DNA of 64,000 nt from Vibrio sp. YMD68 (GCF_029958905.1 NZ_CP124614.1:124001-188000), one strand, 5' to 3'. Numbered from the stretch's first letter, positions 9,033-18,064 are shown. A program made the numbers and translations. The notes: generated by a model not told the origin, from the sequence alone.

Positions 9033-10643
9033 ATGGATGGTTTTAATATAGTTGCAGTTATCCCTGCAAAAATTGAGAACAAAGGAATGCCTAACAAGAA
9101 TATTCGCTTGGTTAATGGGAAGCCTTTGGTTTATTACTCGATAGTTAATGCACTAAGCTCTAGTTTTATTCATAGGGTTATTGTTACTACCGATTCAGAT
9201 GAGATAGAATGTATTGCTAAGCAAATGGGCGCTGAAGTGATCCGAAGAGGTGTAGAGTTATGCGGTGACGAAGTTTTGCTTGATGATGTAGTGATAGATG
9301 TGCTCAACGGTATTGAGTTTGATGTTTGTGTCACCTTGCAAGCGACTTCGCCGACACTTAAGCTAGAAACTCTAGACGGGGCGATAGGTTCTTTCGTTAG
9401 TAAAGATATCGATACATTAGTTTCGGTCACAGAGGCTAAATCACTAGGGTGGACTGTTGATGCTAATGGCTCTAGTGTTCCTAATTATGTGAGCCGAGCT
9501 GCTCAGATTGATTTACCAGAATACTATGTTGAAAACGGCGCTTTTGTGATCAGTAGAGCTGAAGTCCTAAAACAGGGAGCGCGATTTGGTAGTAAGGTTG
9601 AAATTCACCGCATTCCTGAAGACGAAGCTATTGAAGTACAACATTTTCATGATTTAAAAACTTGTGAGCAAATATTGTCAAACCAAAAGGTTGCTTTCTA
9701 TGTTAATGGCAATAATAAACGAGGTCTGGGTCATATATATCGCTGCTTAGAGCTTGCTGATGAGTTTTATGTTAAGCCAGATATTTACTTTGATTCGAAC
9801 CAAACAGATCCTAGGCTATTTGGATCGACAAGTCATAACTTGATAGGCGTGAACGGCATATCTGAACTCTTTAATATTCTTAAAGAAAAGAAATATGACA
9901 TTTTCATCAATGATGTCCTTAATACCACCGTTGATTACATGATTGCGTTGAAAGATTGTAACCCAGCCAAAAAAATCATTAACTTTGAAGATGATGGAGA
10001 AGGTGTACTTTATTCTGACTTGACAGTAAATGCGTTGTATGAGAACCCTACCTTATCGCAAATGAGGGCAGGTGAAAAATACTATATATGCTCAAAAACG
10101 TTTTTGTTTTACTCACCGATAGCCATCAATGAGTCAGTGAGGTCAGTTTTTATATCCTTTGGGGGAGCTGACCCACAAGACTACTCTGATCGACTTATTA
10201 ATATTGTCAATCAAGATAAATATAAAGCTTTTAAGTTTATAGTTGTTTTGGGAAGAGCAAAGAAAAATGTTGATGAACTTATGAAGTTCAACAGTGTTGA
10301 GAATATTGAAGTGCTGTACGATGTTCGCAATATGCCTGAGCTGATGATGAAATGTGATATTGCTATTACATCAAGAGGAAGAACCGGGTACGAACTAGCT
10401 CTACTAGGGGTACCTACCATAGCGATGGCGCAAAATAAACGAGAAGAAAAACATGGTTTTGTATCTCATGAAAATGGATTTAATTATTTGGGCCTTAATC
10501 CACCAGATTCAATTATTGAAAGTAACTTAGATATGTATATCTCTTTAGGAGGCGAGGAGCGAAAAATAATTCAAAATCAACTTCTTGAGCATGATTTAAG
10601 AAATGGGCGTAAACGAGTTTTCAACCTGATTAATAGTTTTTAG
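9033..10643 (+). CDS. bifunctional CMP-nonulosonate cytidylyltransferase / PseG(SpsG)-like nucleotide-sugar hydrolase
   Basis: A 536-residue fusion. Residues 1-225 form a NeuA-like CMP-sugar-acid synthetase with VIPAKIENKGMPNKN as a variant of the usual PARxGSKGxPxKN CTP loop, then LQATSP and YYVENGAFVISR. Residues 226-536 form a PseG/SpsG-like GT-B domain with RGLGHIYRCLELA (the G-x-GH-x-xRC-x-xLA motif), SFGGADPQD and TSRGRTGYELALLGVP. In known pathways PseG removes UDP from a UDP-2,4-diacetamido sugar before NeuB acts, and NeuA activates the final acid. A GTG at 9018 is in frame, but GAGGGTGGGG sits about 10 bp before the ATG at 9033. The NeuB gene follows 9 bp later. Confidence 0.85.
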   Translation: MDGFNIVAVIPAKIENKGMPNKNIRLVNGKPLVYYSIVNALSSSFIHRVIVTTDSDEIECIAKQMGAEVIRRGVELCGDEVLLDDVVIDVLNGIEFDVCVTLQATSPTLKLETLDGAIGSFVSKDIDTLVSVTEAKSLGWTVDANGSSVPNYVSRAAQIDLPEYYVENGAFVISRAEVLKQGARFGSKVEIHRIPEDEAIEVQHFHDLKTCEQILSNQKVAFYVNGNNKRGLGHIYRCLELADEFYVKPDIYFDSNQTDPRLFGSTSHNLIGVNGISELFNILKEKKYDIFINDVLNTTVDYMIALKDCNPAKKIINFEDDGEGVLYSDLTVNALYENPTLSQMRAGEKYYICSKTFLFYSPIAINESVRSVFISFGGADPQDYSDRLINIVNQDKYKAFKFIVVLGRAKKNVDELMKFNSVENIEVLYDVRNMPELMMKCDIAITSRGRTGYELALLGVPTIAMAQNKREEKHGFVSHENGFNYLGLNPPDSIIESNLDMYISLGGEERKIIQNQLLEHDLRNGRKRVFNLINSF

Positions 10644-10652
10644 AGAGGTAAT

Positions 10653-11690
10653 ATGAAAGGATATTATGTAATTGCTGAGATTGGCGTGAACTTTTATGAC
10701 ACGGCAAAATCACTCAATTTGTCTCCGTTAGAAGCAGCGAAGCTGTATATTTTTAAAGCTAAAGAAAGCGGTGCTGATGCTGTTAAGTTTCAGTCTTATA
10801 AAGCTGATACCATTGTGTCTAAAAACTCTCCGGCTTATTGGGATTTAGAAAAAGAGTCAACACCGACTCAACATGCGCTTTTCCTAAAGCATGATGGTTT
10901 TAACAAAGCGGATTACCAAACACTGTGCGATTATGCAAATGAAGTTGGAGTCGACTTCATGTCTACCCCATTCGATTTTGAATCTGCTGATTACCTAGAT
11001 GAGATGATTGATATCTACAAGATATCTTCTTCTGATCTAACAAATATTCCATTTATCAGGCATATAGCTAAAAAAGGAAAAACGATTTATTTATCAACGG
11101 GTGCTTCGTATATATCTGAAATTGATAATGCAGTTCGAGCAATCAAAGAAGAAGGGTGTCAAGACTTATGCGTAATGCATTGTGTACTTTCGTACCCGAC
11201 TAAAAATGAAGATGCGAACCTTGATATGATCAAGCATCTAAAACAGATATTCCCAGATGTAACTATCGGTTATAGCGACCATACATTACCTGACGAGAAT
11301 ATGACGATTTTGGCTGCGGCTTACATGAATGGCGCCACTATTATTGAGAAGCACTTTACGTTAGATAAATCTCTAACCGGTAATGATCATTACCATTCTA
11401 TGGATGAGAAAGACCTAGCAGCGGCGATAAAGAATCTTGATCTCATTGATACTGTTAGAGGTTCGGATAAGAAAACGGTTTTGGATTGTGAACTAACTCC
11501 TCGCAAAGAAGCAAGACGTTCTTTGGTGCTGACAAGAGACTTGAAAGCGGGACAATCTATTACGGAAAATGACATTATGCTTAAACGTCCAGGGACCGGC
11601 ATTTGCCCTGAGCATATTGATGTTGTTATCGGGCGTACTGCCAAGCTAGATTTAACTGAAGATACCGTACTTACGTGGGATATGATTTGA
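10653..11690 (+). CDS. NeuB/SpsE-family nonulosonic acid synthase
   Basis: Condenses phosphoenolpyruvate with a six-carbon N-acyl sugar to make a nine-carbon 2-keto-3-deoxy acid. The 345-residue protein has the TIM-barrel NeuB domain (about 1-275). It shows IAEIGVN, GADAVKFQSYKAD, STPFDFESADYL, GYSDHT and IIEKHFTLDK, the last two carrying the metal-binding His residues. A C-terminal SAF/antifreeze-like domain follows (about 285-345, ARRSLVLTRDLKAG...ITENDI). Which NulO it makes (sialic, legionaminic, pseudaminic or another) cannot be read from sequence alone. A strong GAGAGG ribosome site precedes the ATG. The flanking PseG-like domain favours a diamino-type NulO. Confidence 0.9.
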   Translation: MKGYYVIAEIGVNFYDTAKSLNLSPLEAAKLYIFKAKESGADAVKFQSYKADTIVSKNSPAYWDLEKESTPTQHALFLKHDGFNKADYQTLCDYANEVGVDFMSTPFDFESADYLDEMIDIYKISSSDLTNIPFIRHIAKKGKTIYLSTGASYISEIDNAVRAIKEEGCQDLCVMHCVLSYPTKNEDANLDMIKHLKQIFPDVTIGYSDHTLPDENMTILAAAYMNGATIIEKHFTLDKSLTGNDHYHSMDEKDLAAAIKNLDLIDTVRGSDKKTVLDCELTPRKEARRSLVLTRDLKAGQSITENDIMLKRPGTGICPEHIDVVIGRTAKLDLTEDTVLTWDMI

Positions 11691-11692
11691 CA

Positions 11693-12805
11693 ATGAGTAA
11701 CGTAAATATTTTAGATACGGGCATTAAGAACTGTAAGAATGTCCTTAAGTACTCTTTTGGTGAAGGTAATTTTGCAAGCTTGTTTGACCGTATTGATCAA
11801 ATTACCGGAGAATCCAAAGCGACAGTTGTTGTATTTGTAGATTTCTTTTTTGTTGGTTCTCCACTTCTGAGCAAGTTTGATAGCTACAGTAATGTTGAGA
11901 TTGTTTTTGTTGATACTACAAATGAACCAACCACCAACGATATTGATCAGCATAACAAGTATCTGAGAGAAAAATACATCGTTGAAGCAATAGAACTTAT
12001 TGTTGCGATCGGTGGCGGTGCCACGATGGATGTAGCTAAGGCTGCCGCTAACATGTTGCGAAATGATGGTCAAGCTTCCGATTACCAAGGCTGGGACTTG
12101 GTGCCTAATGCTGGGGTGTATAAAATTGCTATCCCTACCCTATCAGGGACTGGTAGTGAGGCGACACGTACCTGTGTGATGACCAATAAGCAGACAGGAC
12201 TAAAACTTGGTATGAACAGTGACCATACTGTTTTTGATGAAGTGATATTAGATCCTGAGTTGTTAATATCTGTTCCTAAAAATCAATACTTCTACACAGG
12301 TATGGATGCTTACATTCACTGTGTGGAATCGTTGAATGGTAGTTATCGTAATGCTGTTGGTGACGCTTTCTCTCACCAGAGTATTCAATTGTGCCGAGAC
12401 GTGTTCCTATCTGACGATATGATTTCATTGGAAAATAGAGGCAAAATGATGGTTGCTTCCTATCTGGGGGGGTGTGCTATTGCGTCCAGTTATGTTGGTC
12501 TAATTCATCCTTTCTCTGCTGGTCTTAGTGTTGTACTCGGTACTCATCACTGTGAAGCAAACTGTATAGTCATGATGGCAATGGAAGAGTTCTATCCAGA
12601 AGAATATGCAGAGTTCAATGAGATGGTCGCGAAGCAAGGGGTTGAAATTAGGAAAGGCATCACTCGGGATTTGAGTGACGAGCAATTTGAAGCTCTATAC
12701 CAAGCAACTATTATTCATGAAAAACCGTTGACTAATGCTCTAGGAGTTGGTTTTAAAGACATACTGACTCGAGAGAAAGTAAAGTCCATTTTTAAGGCGA
12801 TGTAA
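11693..12805 (+). CDS. KdnB-like iron-containing alcohol dehydrogenase (ulosonate terminal-alcohol oxidase)
   Basis: A 370-residue group III Fe-dependent alcohol dehydrogenase. It shows the nucleotide motif VAIGGGATMDVAKA, IPTLSGTGSEATRT, TGMDAYIHCVESLNG and GLIHPFSAGLSVVLGTHHCEANC, which carry the Asp and His metal ligands. As I recall it, Shewanella KdnB shares YQGWDL, NSDxTVFD and YTGMDxYIHCVESL; that enzyme oxidises the terminal C8 alcohol of Kdo to an aldehyde. The ATG at 11693, 2 bp after neuB, is preferred over an upstream GTG. The next gene encodes the matching aminotransferase. In a NeuB locus the substrate is probably a nine-carbon acid, oxidised at C9, but that is inference. Confidence 0.75.
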   Translation: MSNVNILDTGIKNCKNVLKYSFGEGNFASLFDRIDQITGESKATVVVFVDFFFVGSPLLSKFDSYSNVEIVFVDTTNEPTTNDIDQHNKYLREKYIVEAIELIVAIGGGATMDVAKAAANMLRNDGQASDYQGWDLVPNAGVYKIAIPTLSGTGSEATRTCVMTNKQTGLKLGMNSDHTVFDEVILDPELLISVPKNQYFYTGMDAYIHCVESLNGSYRNAVGDAFSHQSIQLCRDVFLSDDMISLENRGKMMVASYLGGCAIASSYVGLIHPFSAGLSVVLGTHHCEANCIVMMAMEEFYPEEYAEFNEMVAKQGVEIRKGITRDLSDEQFEALYQATIIHEKPLTNALGVGFKDILTREKVKSIFKAM

Positions 12806-12807
12806 CT

Positions 12808-13989
12808 ATGGAGTTTAAAATCCCTTTTGGTGGTCGAGCGCACACCTACACCAAACGAGAAGAAGAAATTGTTTTAAATGTTATGCGAGAGTCGGGAACA
12901 TTGACTCAAGGGCATCACCTTAAGAAATTTGAATCTGACTTTGAAGCATATATTGGCGCAGAAAAAGCTTATGCTGTTAATAATGCCACCGCGGCATTAG
13001 AAATCGCTGCACAGTTATGCCAGTTTGAAGAAGGGGATGAAGTTATCATCCCATCTCATACATTCACTTCTTCTGCTTACCCTTTTGCTAAACAAGGTGG
13101 TCACATAAAGTGGGCAGATATTGATGCTGAAACTAGGGTGGTTTCTGCTGAAAGCATAAGAAAAGAGCTAACTCCAAAAACGAAAGCTATCGTCGTCGTC
13201 CATCTATACGGCTTCTGTATAGAGATGGCAGAGATTTGTAAGTTGGCTAGAGAATATGACTTGCTGCTGATAGAAGACGTTGCTCAAGCTTTGGGGGCGG
13301 AAGTCAATGGTCAGAAAGCGGGAACGTTTGGTGATTTTGGTATCTATTCATTCCATTCTCATAAAAATGTTTCGACGTTAGGAGAGGGTGGGGTTCTTTT
13401 GGTCAATAACCCTAAATATCAGAATGTGATACCACAAATACGTCACAATGGTCATTGTGCTTATGCCCATGAGAGAGAAAACTATTGGGTACCTGCAATG
13501 AGCGATTTGCGTTTTCCAGAAATCGACGGAAAGCCAATTTGGCCAAATAATTACTGTTTGGGAGAAGTTGAAGCCGCACTAGGAAGTGAATTACTTGGCC
13601 GAATTGATACTCTCAATGCGGAAAAGCGCGTTCGGGCTAATAAATTTGTCGAAAGTTTGGCAGAGTATCCGGAGCTTTCGTTCCATAAAGTTGAGTCTAG
13701 CCGACATACTTATCACTTATTGGTGGCTAAGTGTCATTCCGATGTTCGTGATAAATTCATCGACATAATGGGCAAAGTGCATGGAGTTCAATGTGTTGTT
13801 CAATACTACCCTCTCAACCGTTATCCATTATACGAGAGCTTAGGGTTATCTGATTGCCACTGTCCAAATGCTGATGACCTGTTTGACAACATGGTGTCTT
13901 TCCCCTTTGAGCACCGTTTAGAAGAACGAGATATTAACTATATTATTGATTCTGCAAAAAAGACGCTCGATGAAATAAGGCTAGGGTAG
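12808..13989 (+). CDS. KdnA-like DegT/DnrJ/EryC1 family aminotransferase
   Basis: PLP-dependent sugar aminotransferase of 393 residues. NNATAALEIAA is the phosphate-binding loop, LIEDVAQALGAE contains the cofactor Asp, and FHSHKNVSTLGEGG contains the Schiff-base Lys. It starts 2 bp after the KdnB-like gene. In Shewanella the KdnB aldehyde product is aminated by KdnA to give 8-amino-Kdo, so this adjacent pair should install a terminal amino group on a sugar acid. Members of this family usually act on 4-keto or 3-keto nucleotide sugars, but no matching dehydratase is nearby. The pairing with KdnB is the main evidence for the assignment. Confidence 0.75.
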   Translation: MEFKIPFGGRAHTYTKREEEIVLNVMRESGTLTQGHHLKKFESDFEAYIGAEKAYAVNNATAALEIAAQLCQFEEGDEVIIPSHTFTSSAYPFAKQGGHIKWADIDAETRVVSAESIRKELTPKTKAIVVVHLYGFCIEMAEICKLAREYDLLLIEDVAQALGAEVNGQKAGTFGDFGIYSFHSHKNVSTLGEGGVLLVNNPKYQNVIPQIRHNGHCAYAHERENYWVPAMSDLRFPEIDGKPIWPNNYCLGEVEAALGSELLGRIDTLNAEKRVRANKFVESLAEYPELSFHKVESSRHTYHLLVAKCHSDVRDKFIDIMGKVHGVQCVVQYYPLNRYPLYESLGLSDCHCPNADDLFDNMVSFPFEHRLEERDINYIIDSAKKTLDEIRLG

Positions 13990-13995
13990 TTAAGA

Positions 13996-14745
13996 ATGAA
14001 GCCAAAAGTTGTAGCGTTAATACTCGTGAGGATGGGCTCTTCCCGCTTTCCTGGAAAAGCCCTTTGCGATATCTCTGGAACTCCAATGTTGAAGTTGATT
14101 TATTCTAGAGTAAAACGAAGTAAGTTAGTTGATGAAGTCGTTGTTTGCACGTCTGATTGCAAAGAGAATGATGCAATAGAGTCGATGTGTAAATCGGAAG
14201 GAATGAGAGTATTCAGAGGAAATGAAGACGATGTTTCTTTAAGAATGAATGATGCTTTGCGTTATTTTAACGCGACTACTGGCGTTACAATTTTTGGTGA
14301 CTGCCCGTTTATTGAACCGACAATAATCGATCTTTTGATTTCTGAGTTCGCAAAAGGTGGGTTTGATTTTGTTGGTAATAACCTAAAAACCACATATCCA
14401 CCCGGTACTGAAGCTGAAGTTTTTACCCTTGATGCACTTAGTAGAGGGCTAGAAACCTGTGATAGCCCTTCTGTTAGAGAGCATGGAACGTTAGTTATTC
14501 GAAGTCAGCCCGACGTATTTAATATCAAAAACATATCAGCGCCTTCACATTTACATCGTCCTGAGTATGAAATTGAAGTGGACGAAAAGATTGATATCGA
14601 ATTTATAAGAATAATTGCGGAAAAGTTTGAAGACAATGTGTCGGTCTCATTAGAAGAAATCATTAGCTTCTTAGATGAAAATAGAAAGACTGTACTTATA
14701 AATGGCGATGTGAACCGTCGATGGAAAGAGTATAGACGTGACTGA
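13996..14745 (+). CDS. SpsF-like cytidylyltransferase family protein
   Basis: A 249-residue nucleotidyltransferase of the CMP-sugar-synthetase fold. It starts with ILVRMGSSRFPGKALCDISGTPML, a SpsF/KdsB-type CTP-binding loop, and has FGDCPFIEP in the place of the LQxDxP metal-binding segment. SpsF proteins occur beside NeuB and PseG/SpsG homologues, as in the Bacillus sps operon, but their exact reaction is not settled. This is the second cytidylyltransferase-like protein in the NulO module, in addition to the NeuA domain at 9033. The start is an ATG 6 bp after the KdnA-like gene, and the end overlaps the next gene by 8 bp. Confidence 0.8.
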   Translation: MKPKVVALILVRMGSSRFPGKALCDISGTPMLKLIYSRVKRSKLVDEVVVCTSDCKENDAIESMCKSEGMRVFRGNEDDVSLRMNDALRYFNATTGVTIFGDCPFIEPTIIDLLISEFAKGGFDFVGNNLKTTYPPGTEAEVFTLDALSRGLETCDSPSVREHGTLVIRSQPDVFNIKNISAPSHLHRPEYEIEVDEKIDIEFIRIIAEKFEDNVSVSLEEIISFLDENRKTVLINGDVNRRWKEYRRD

Positions 14746-16492
14746 ACTAACACTTGTTACGTCTAGGTCCATGGATCTAACCCTCGATGATTCAGAGCAT
14801 AGAGTATACCTAGGATTGTGGGGCTTAAAAGACATTTCGAAGGTAACTACCCATTCTATCGTTTCTGCGCCTTGGGTTGATGAAAATGTTAGAAGGAAAG
14901 ACTATGAGAAGATACAACAACTGTATCTTGATATATTTCCTCATTTGGCTAGTCATCTAAATCGTGTTCACAAAACACAGCATTCAGATGATTTTTGGAA
15001 AATAGTTATAGGTTCTTGGACTCAATTAGCAATATCTGTGTTTTATCAACGCTTTGATTTAGTTAATCGAGCTTTGAACGAGCATGAGCTAACAAAAGCG
15101 ATAGTATTTGATCCAGAATATATTTTTGAACCTGCTACCCATTATAATGAATTTTGTTCTTATATAGATAATCAAGACTGGAATGACTATGTTTTCTCCA
15201 AGATACTACATAGAAGAGCTGAAGGTTTATCTTTAATTGAGTCCAAACCAGTTAACTCAGCGATAAAAATAAACAGTAGCAAAGTGTCTAAAGCAACGTC
15301 ATTCTTTAAATCTATAGTTGCTATAGTTAACTCTAAGGTTAACACCTACCTTGGTTATCATGTTTTCTTTCACAACTCATACTTCCCTAAGAAGAGTGAA
15401 TTTAAGCTTGCCCGAAAATTGGGGCAAGTCCCACAGTTTGTCCCTCTAAATTTGATTCCTCCATCTGTTCAATCCAACCCCGCACTGCGAAGGAATGGCC
15501 ATAATGATGGGAAAAGTATTGAGTCCATTCTTTTATCGCTTCTTATAGAACAGTTACCTAAAACATACTTGGAAGCGTTTGAGACAGTAGAGAAACACGC
15601 GCTAAAATATTATCCACATAATGTGAAAGCTATTTTTACAGGGGTTTCCGACATCTGCGATGACCATTTCAAAGTTTGGTGTGCTCATCAAAAAATGCAG
15701 GGTATTCCACTGCTAGTTAGCCAGCATGGTGGGTGCTATGGTATATCTGAATTGTCTCAAGTAGAAGATTTTCAAAGAAAGAATGCCAATGTCTTTTATA
15801 CATGGGGTTGGTCAGGTAGTGAAATAAATAATCTAAAAGCAATGCCTGCACCAAAGCTAACGGAAGGCAGTGTAGATAGGTCCCCTAAACCTAGTAACAA
15901 TATACTGGTTACGTTATATGATATTCCAATGTACACTTATTGGAATCAGAGCTTCCCTGTCGGGGAGAAGATGTTTGAGTATATGGAAGATGTACAAGAC
16001 TTTCTGAAATCAACTTCTGAAGAAGTTAAGTCTGATATACTGTTGCGGTATTATCCTCATGATTGCGGGTGGGGAATTAGAGAGAGGCTAAACAGTGATA
16101 TACATCAATATCAAGTTGATTGTGAGCGTTCTTTAAAAAAATCCATGTCTAACTCTAAGATTTGTATTACGACCTGTAATTCCACTACCTTCCTAGAGTT
16201 CATTGTTTCTGGAATACCAACGATCGCATTTTGGAGTGAATCACTATTCCCAATCAGAGAGGAAGCTAGACAGGCTTTCGAAGAGTTAAAAAGTGTCGGC
16301 ATATTTCATGAAAGCGCAGTCAAGGCAGCTGAATTTGTTTCGTCAATTAATCAAGATGTAGATGGTTGGTGGGGTGATGTTAAAGTACAGAAAGCAAGAG
16401 AAAAGTTTTGTTTATCGTTTGCTTACACCTCAGAAAACTGGTTAGCAGAGTGGAAAAGCGAACTGGAAAGTGTAGCACTAGAGGATAAATGA
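14738..16492 (+). CDS. LIC12162-family putative sugar transferase
   Basis: A 584-residue cytosolic protein with the layout of the LIC12162 transferase family known from Leptospira O-antigen loci. The N-terminus (VYLGLWG) and the segment YEKIQQLYLDIFPHLASHLN with DDFWKIVIGSW are characteristic. The C-terminal half has QHGGCYG and ITTCNSTTFLEFIVSGIPTIAFW, a GT-B-like donor site. Biochemistry of the family is, as far as I know, unproven. Its place directly after the NulO genes and before wzx suggests it transfers the CMP-activated acid to the lipid-linked repeat unit. The GTG start overlaps the SpsF-like gene by 8 bp; the end overlaps wzx by 4 bp. Confidence 0.7.
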   Translation: MTELTLVTSRSMDLTLDDSEHRVYLGLWGLKDISKVTTHSIVSAPWVDENVRRKDYEKIQQLYLDIFPHLASHLNRVHKTQHSDDFWKIVIGSWTQLAISVFYQRFDLVNRALNEHELTKAIVFDPEYIFEPATHYNEFCSYIDNQDWNDYVFSKILHRRAEGLSLIESKPVNSAIKINSSKVSKATSFFKSIVAIVNSKVNTYLGYHVFFHNSYFPKKSEFKLARKLGQVPQFVPLNLIPPSVQSNPALRRNGHNDGKSIESILLSLLIEQLPKTYLEAFETVEKHALKYYPHNVKAIFTGVSDICDDHFKVWCAHQKMQGIPLLVSQHGGCYGISELSQVEDFQRKNANVFYTWGWSGSEINNLKAMPAPKLTEGSVDRSPKPSNNILVTLYDIPMYTYWNQSFPVGEKMFEYMEDVQDFLKSTSEEVKSDILLRYYPHDCGWGIRERLNSDIHQYQVDCERSLKKSMSNSKICITTCNSTTFLEFIVSGIPTIAFWSESLFPIREEARQAFEELKSVGIFHESAVKAAEFVSSINQDVDGWWGDVKVQKAREKFCLSFAYTSENWLAEWKSELESVALEDK

Positions 16493-17994
16493 ACGAATCT
16501 AGCCTTAAAAAAAGATATGTTGTAAAGCTGTTCGCAAGTATCGTTAATGGTGTCATTGGAATGGCGTTGGTGGCTATTGTCCCAAGAGCCATTGGGCCAG
16601 TTGCCTATGGTCAGTTCGTATACTTACAACAATTTTTCACTCAACTTATTGGGTTTCTTGACGCAAGTACCTCCATTGCTTTCTTTACTAAACTGTCAGC
16701 AAACTCAGAAAGAAAAGATCTAATAGCGTTTTATGCGCGATACTCAATATCAATTTTTTTATTACTAATAGCTTTCTTCTATATGCTGAATGTATTTGAA
16801 ATTGCTGAATATATACTTCCAGAAGTAAACAACGAATATATCTATTTAGGTCTAATTTTCTGCTTCTTTACATGGTTTACTCAGGTTCTCATTAAAATAT
16901 CTGATGCTTATGCAATGACTGTTTCTATTGAAATAGCCAAGATATTTCATAAGGTTATATCGCTAGCTTTACTGATATGCATTGTCATGTTTGGAGATTT
17001 AGACTTAAAACTATATTTATACCTCAATATAGTAATGTTGATTTTGTTTATAGTTTTAGTTTTGACTATTTTTTTCAATAGAAAGGTAATCTACTGGTCT
17101 GATATTTCCTTAAAATTCCTTCAATTTAAGGGTATAGCTAAAGAGTTTATATCCTATTGTACACCGCTATTTTTTTATTCTGTTGTCGGCTTAATTGCGA
17201 GTATCTTTGATATATGGTTACTACAAAATATTAGTGGTTCCATTGAGACAGGATTCTATGGGTTGTCATACTCTATAGCAGCGATGTGCTTCATTTTTAC
17301 TGGAGCAATGACACCAATTATTACTCGTGAGTTTAGTAAATCTTTTAAAGAAGGTAATATCCGTTTGATGCGTACTTACTTCAAACGATATATACCCATG
17401 ATGTATACAATATCTGTGTATTTTTCTGTGTTTATTGTTTTTGAAAGTAAAAGTGTTCTTTATATTTTTGCTGATGAGAAGTTTGAAGGCGCACTGTCTG
17501 CTCTGATGGTGTTGGCTATCTACCCAATTCATCAAACATATGGTCAGCTTAGTGGTTCTATTTTCTATGCGACAGGGCAAACTAAGCTATATAACAATAT
17601 TGGTATGGTTAGTTTTGCTATTGGTATGTTACTTACTACACTATTTGTTTATTTTCTTGAACTAGGTGCACTGGGTTTGGGATTGAAAATGGTAATAGCT
17701 CAAGTTATTGCCGTTAATGTTCAACTGTACTTTAGTACTAAGTTTTTGAACTTAAAGATGTCATATTTCTTGATGCACCAGTTTGTAGCCGTTATATTGT
17801 TAGGTTTTTGTGCTTATCTATCAAGTTGCCTAATTGAACTTAACAACGTTATAGTTGATTTCTTAATAACAGGCGTGGTGTATTCTATTTTTGTCTTGTT
17901 GATGTTCTTTGCCTATCCAAGCCTTTTTTCTATTAAAAGGTTTGAGGTGAATAACTTTATGCATGGGTTACATGTTAGGTCCGGAAATAGTTGA
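16489..17994 (+). CDS. Wzx-type polysaccharide flippase
   Basis: A 501-residue membrane protein with about twelve hydrophobic segments and the start VVKLFASIVNGVIGMALVAIVPRAIGPVAYGQF, typical of polysaccharide-synthase/Wzx flippases of the MOP superfamily. It would move undecaprenyl-diphosphate-linked repeat units from the cytoplasmic to the periplasmic leaflet. It overlaps the LIC12162 gene by 4 bp (ATGA arrangement), so is translationally coupled to it. It closes the first gene block; a 70-bp gap follows before the aldolase module. The sequence is AT-rich like its neighbours. No other flippase candidate is seen in the locus. Confidence 0.85.
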   Translation: MNESSLKKRYVVKLFASIVNGVIGMALVAIVPRAIGPVAYGQFVYLQQFFTQLIGFLDASTSIAFFTKLSANSERKDLIAFYARYSISIFLLLIAFFYMLNVFEIAEYILPEVNNEYIYLGLIFCFFTWFTQVLIKISDAYAMTVSIEIAKIFHKVISLALLICIVMFGDLDLKLYLYLNIVMLILFIVLVLTIFFNRKVIYWSDISLKFLQFKGIAKEFISYCTPLFFYSVVGLIASIFDIWLLQNISGSIETGFYGLSYSIAAMCFIFTGAMTPIITREFSKSFKEGNIRLMRTYFKRYIPMMYTISVYFSVFIVFESKSVLYIFADEKFEGALSALMVLAIYPIHQTYGQLSGSIFYATGQTKLYNNIGMVSFAIGMLLTTLFVYFLELGALGLGLKMVIAQVIAVNVQLYFSTKFLNLKMSYFLMHQFVAVILLGFCAYLSSCLIELNNVIVDFLITGVVYSIFVLLMFFAYPSLFSIKRFEVNNFMHGLHVRSGNS

Positions 17995-18064
17995 ATGTAA
18001 CGTATGTTATGAGCGTTGCTTTGACCTTTTACATGAGTGACTAAAAAAACTTATAGGTGAAATA

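Noticed and set aside
12808..13989. Aminotransferase considered as PseC/LegC acting on a 4-keto sugar
   Set aside because: No dedicated 4,6-dehydratase is adjacent, and the gene is coupled to a KdnB-like oxidase; the KdnA reading fits better, though not proven.
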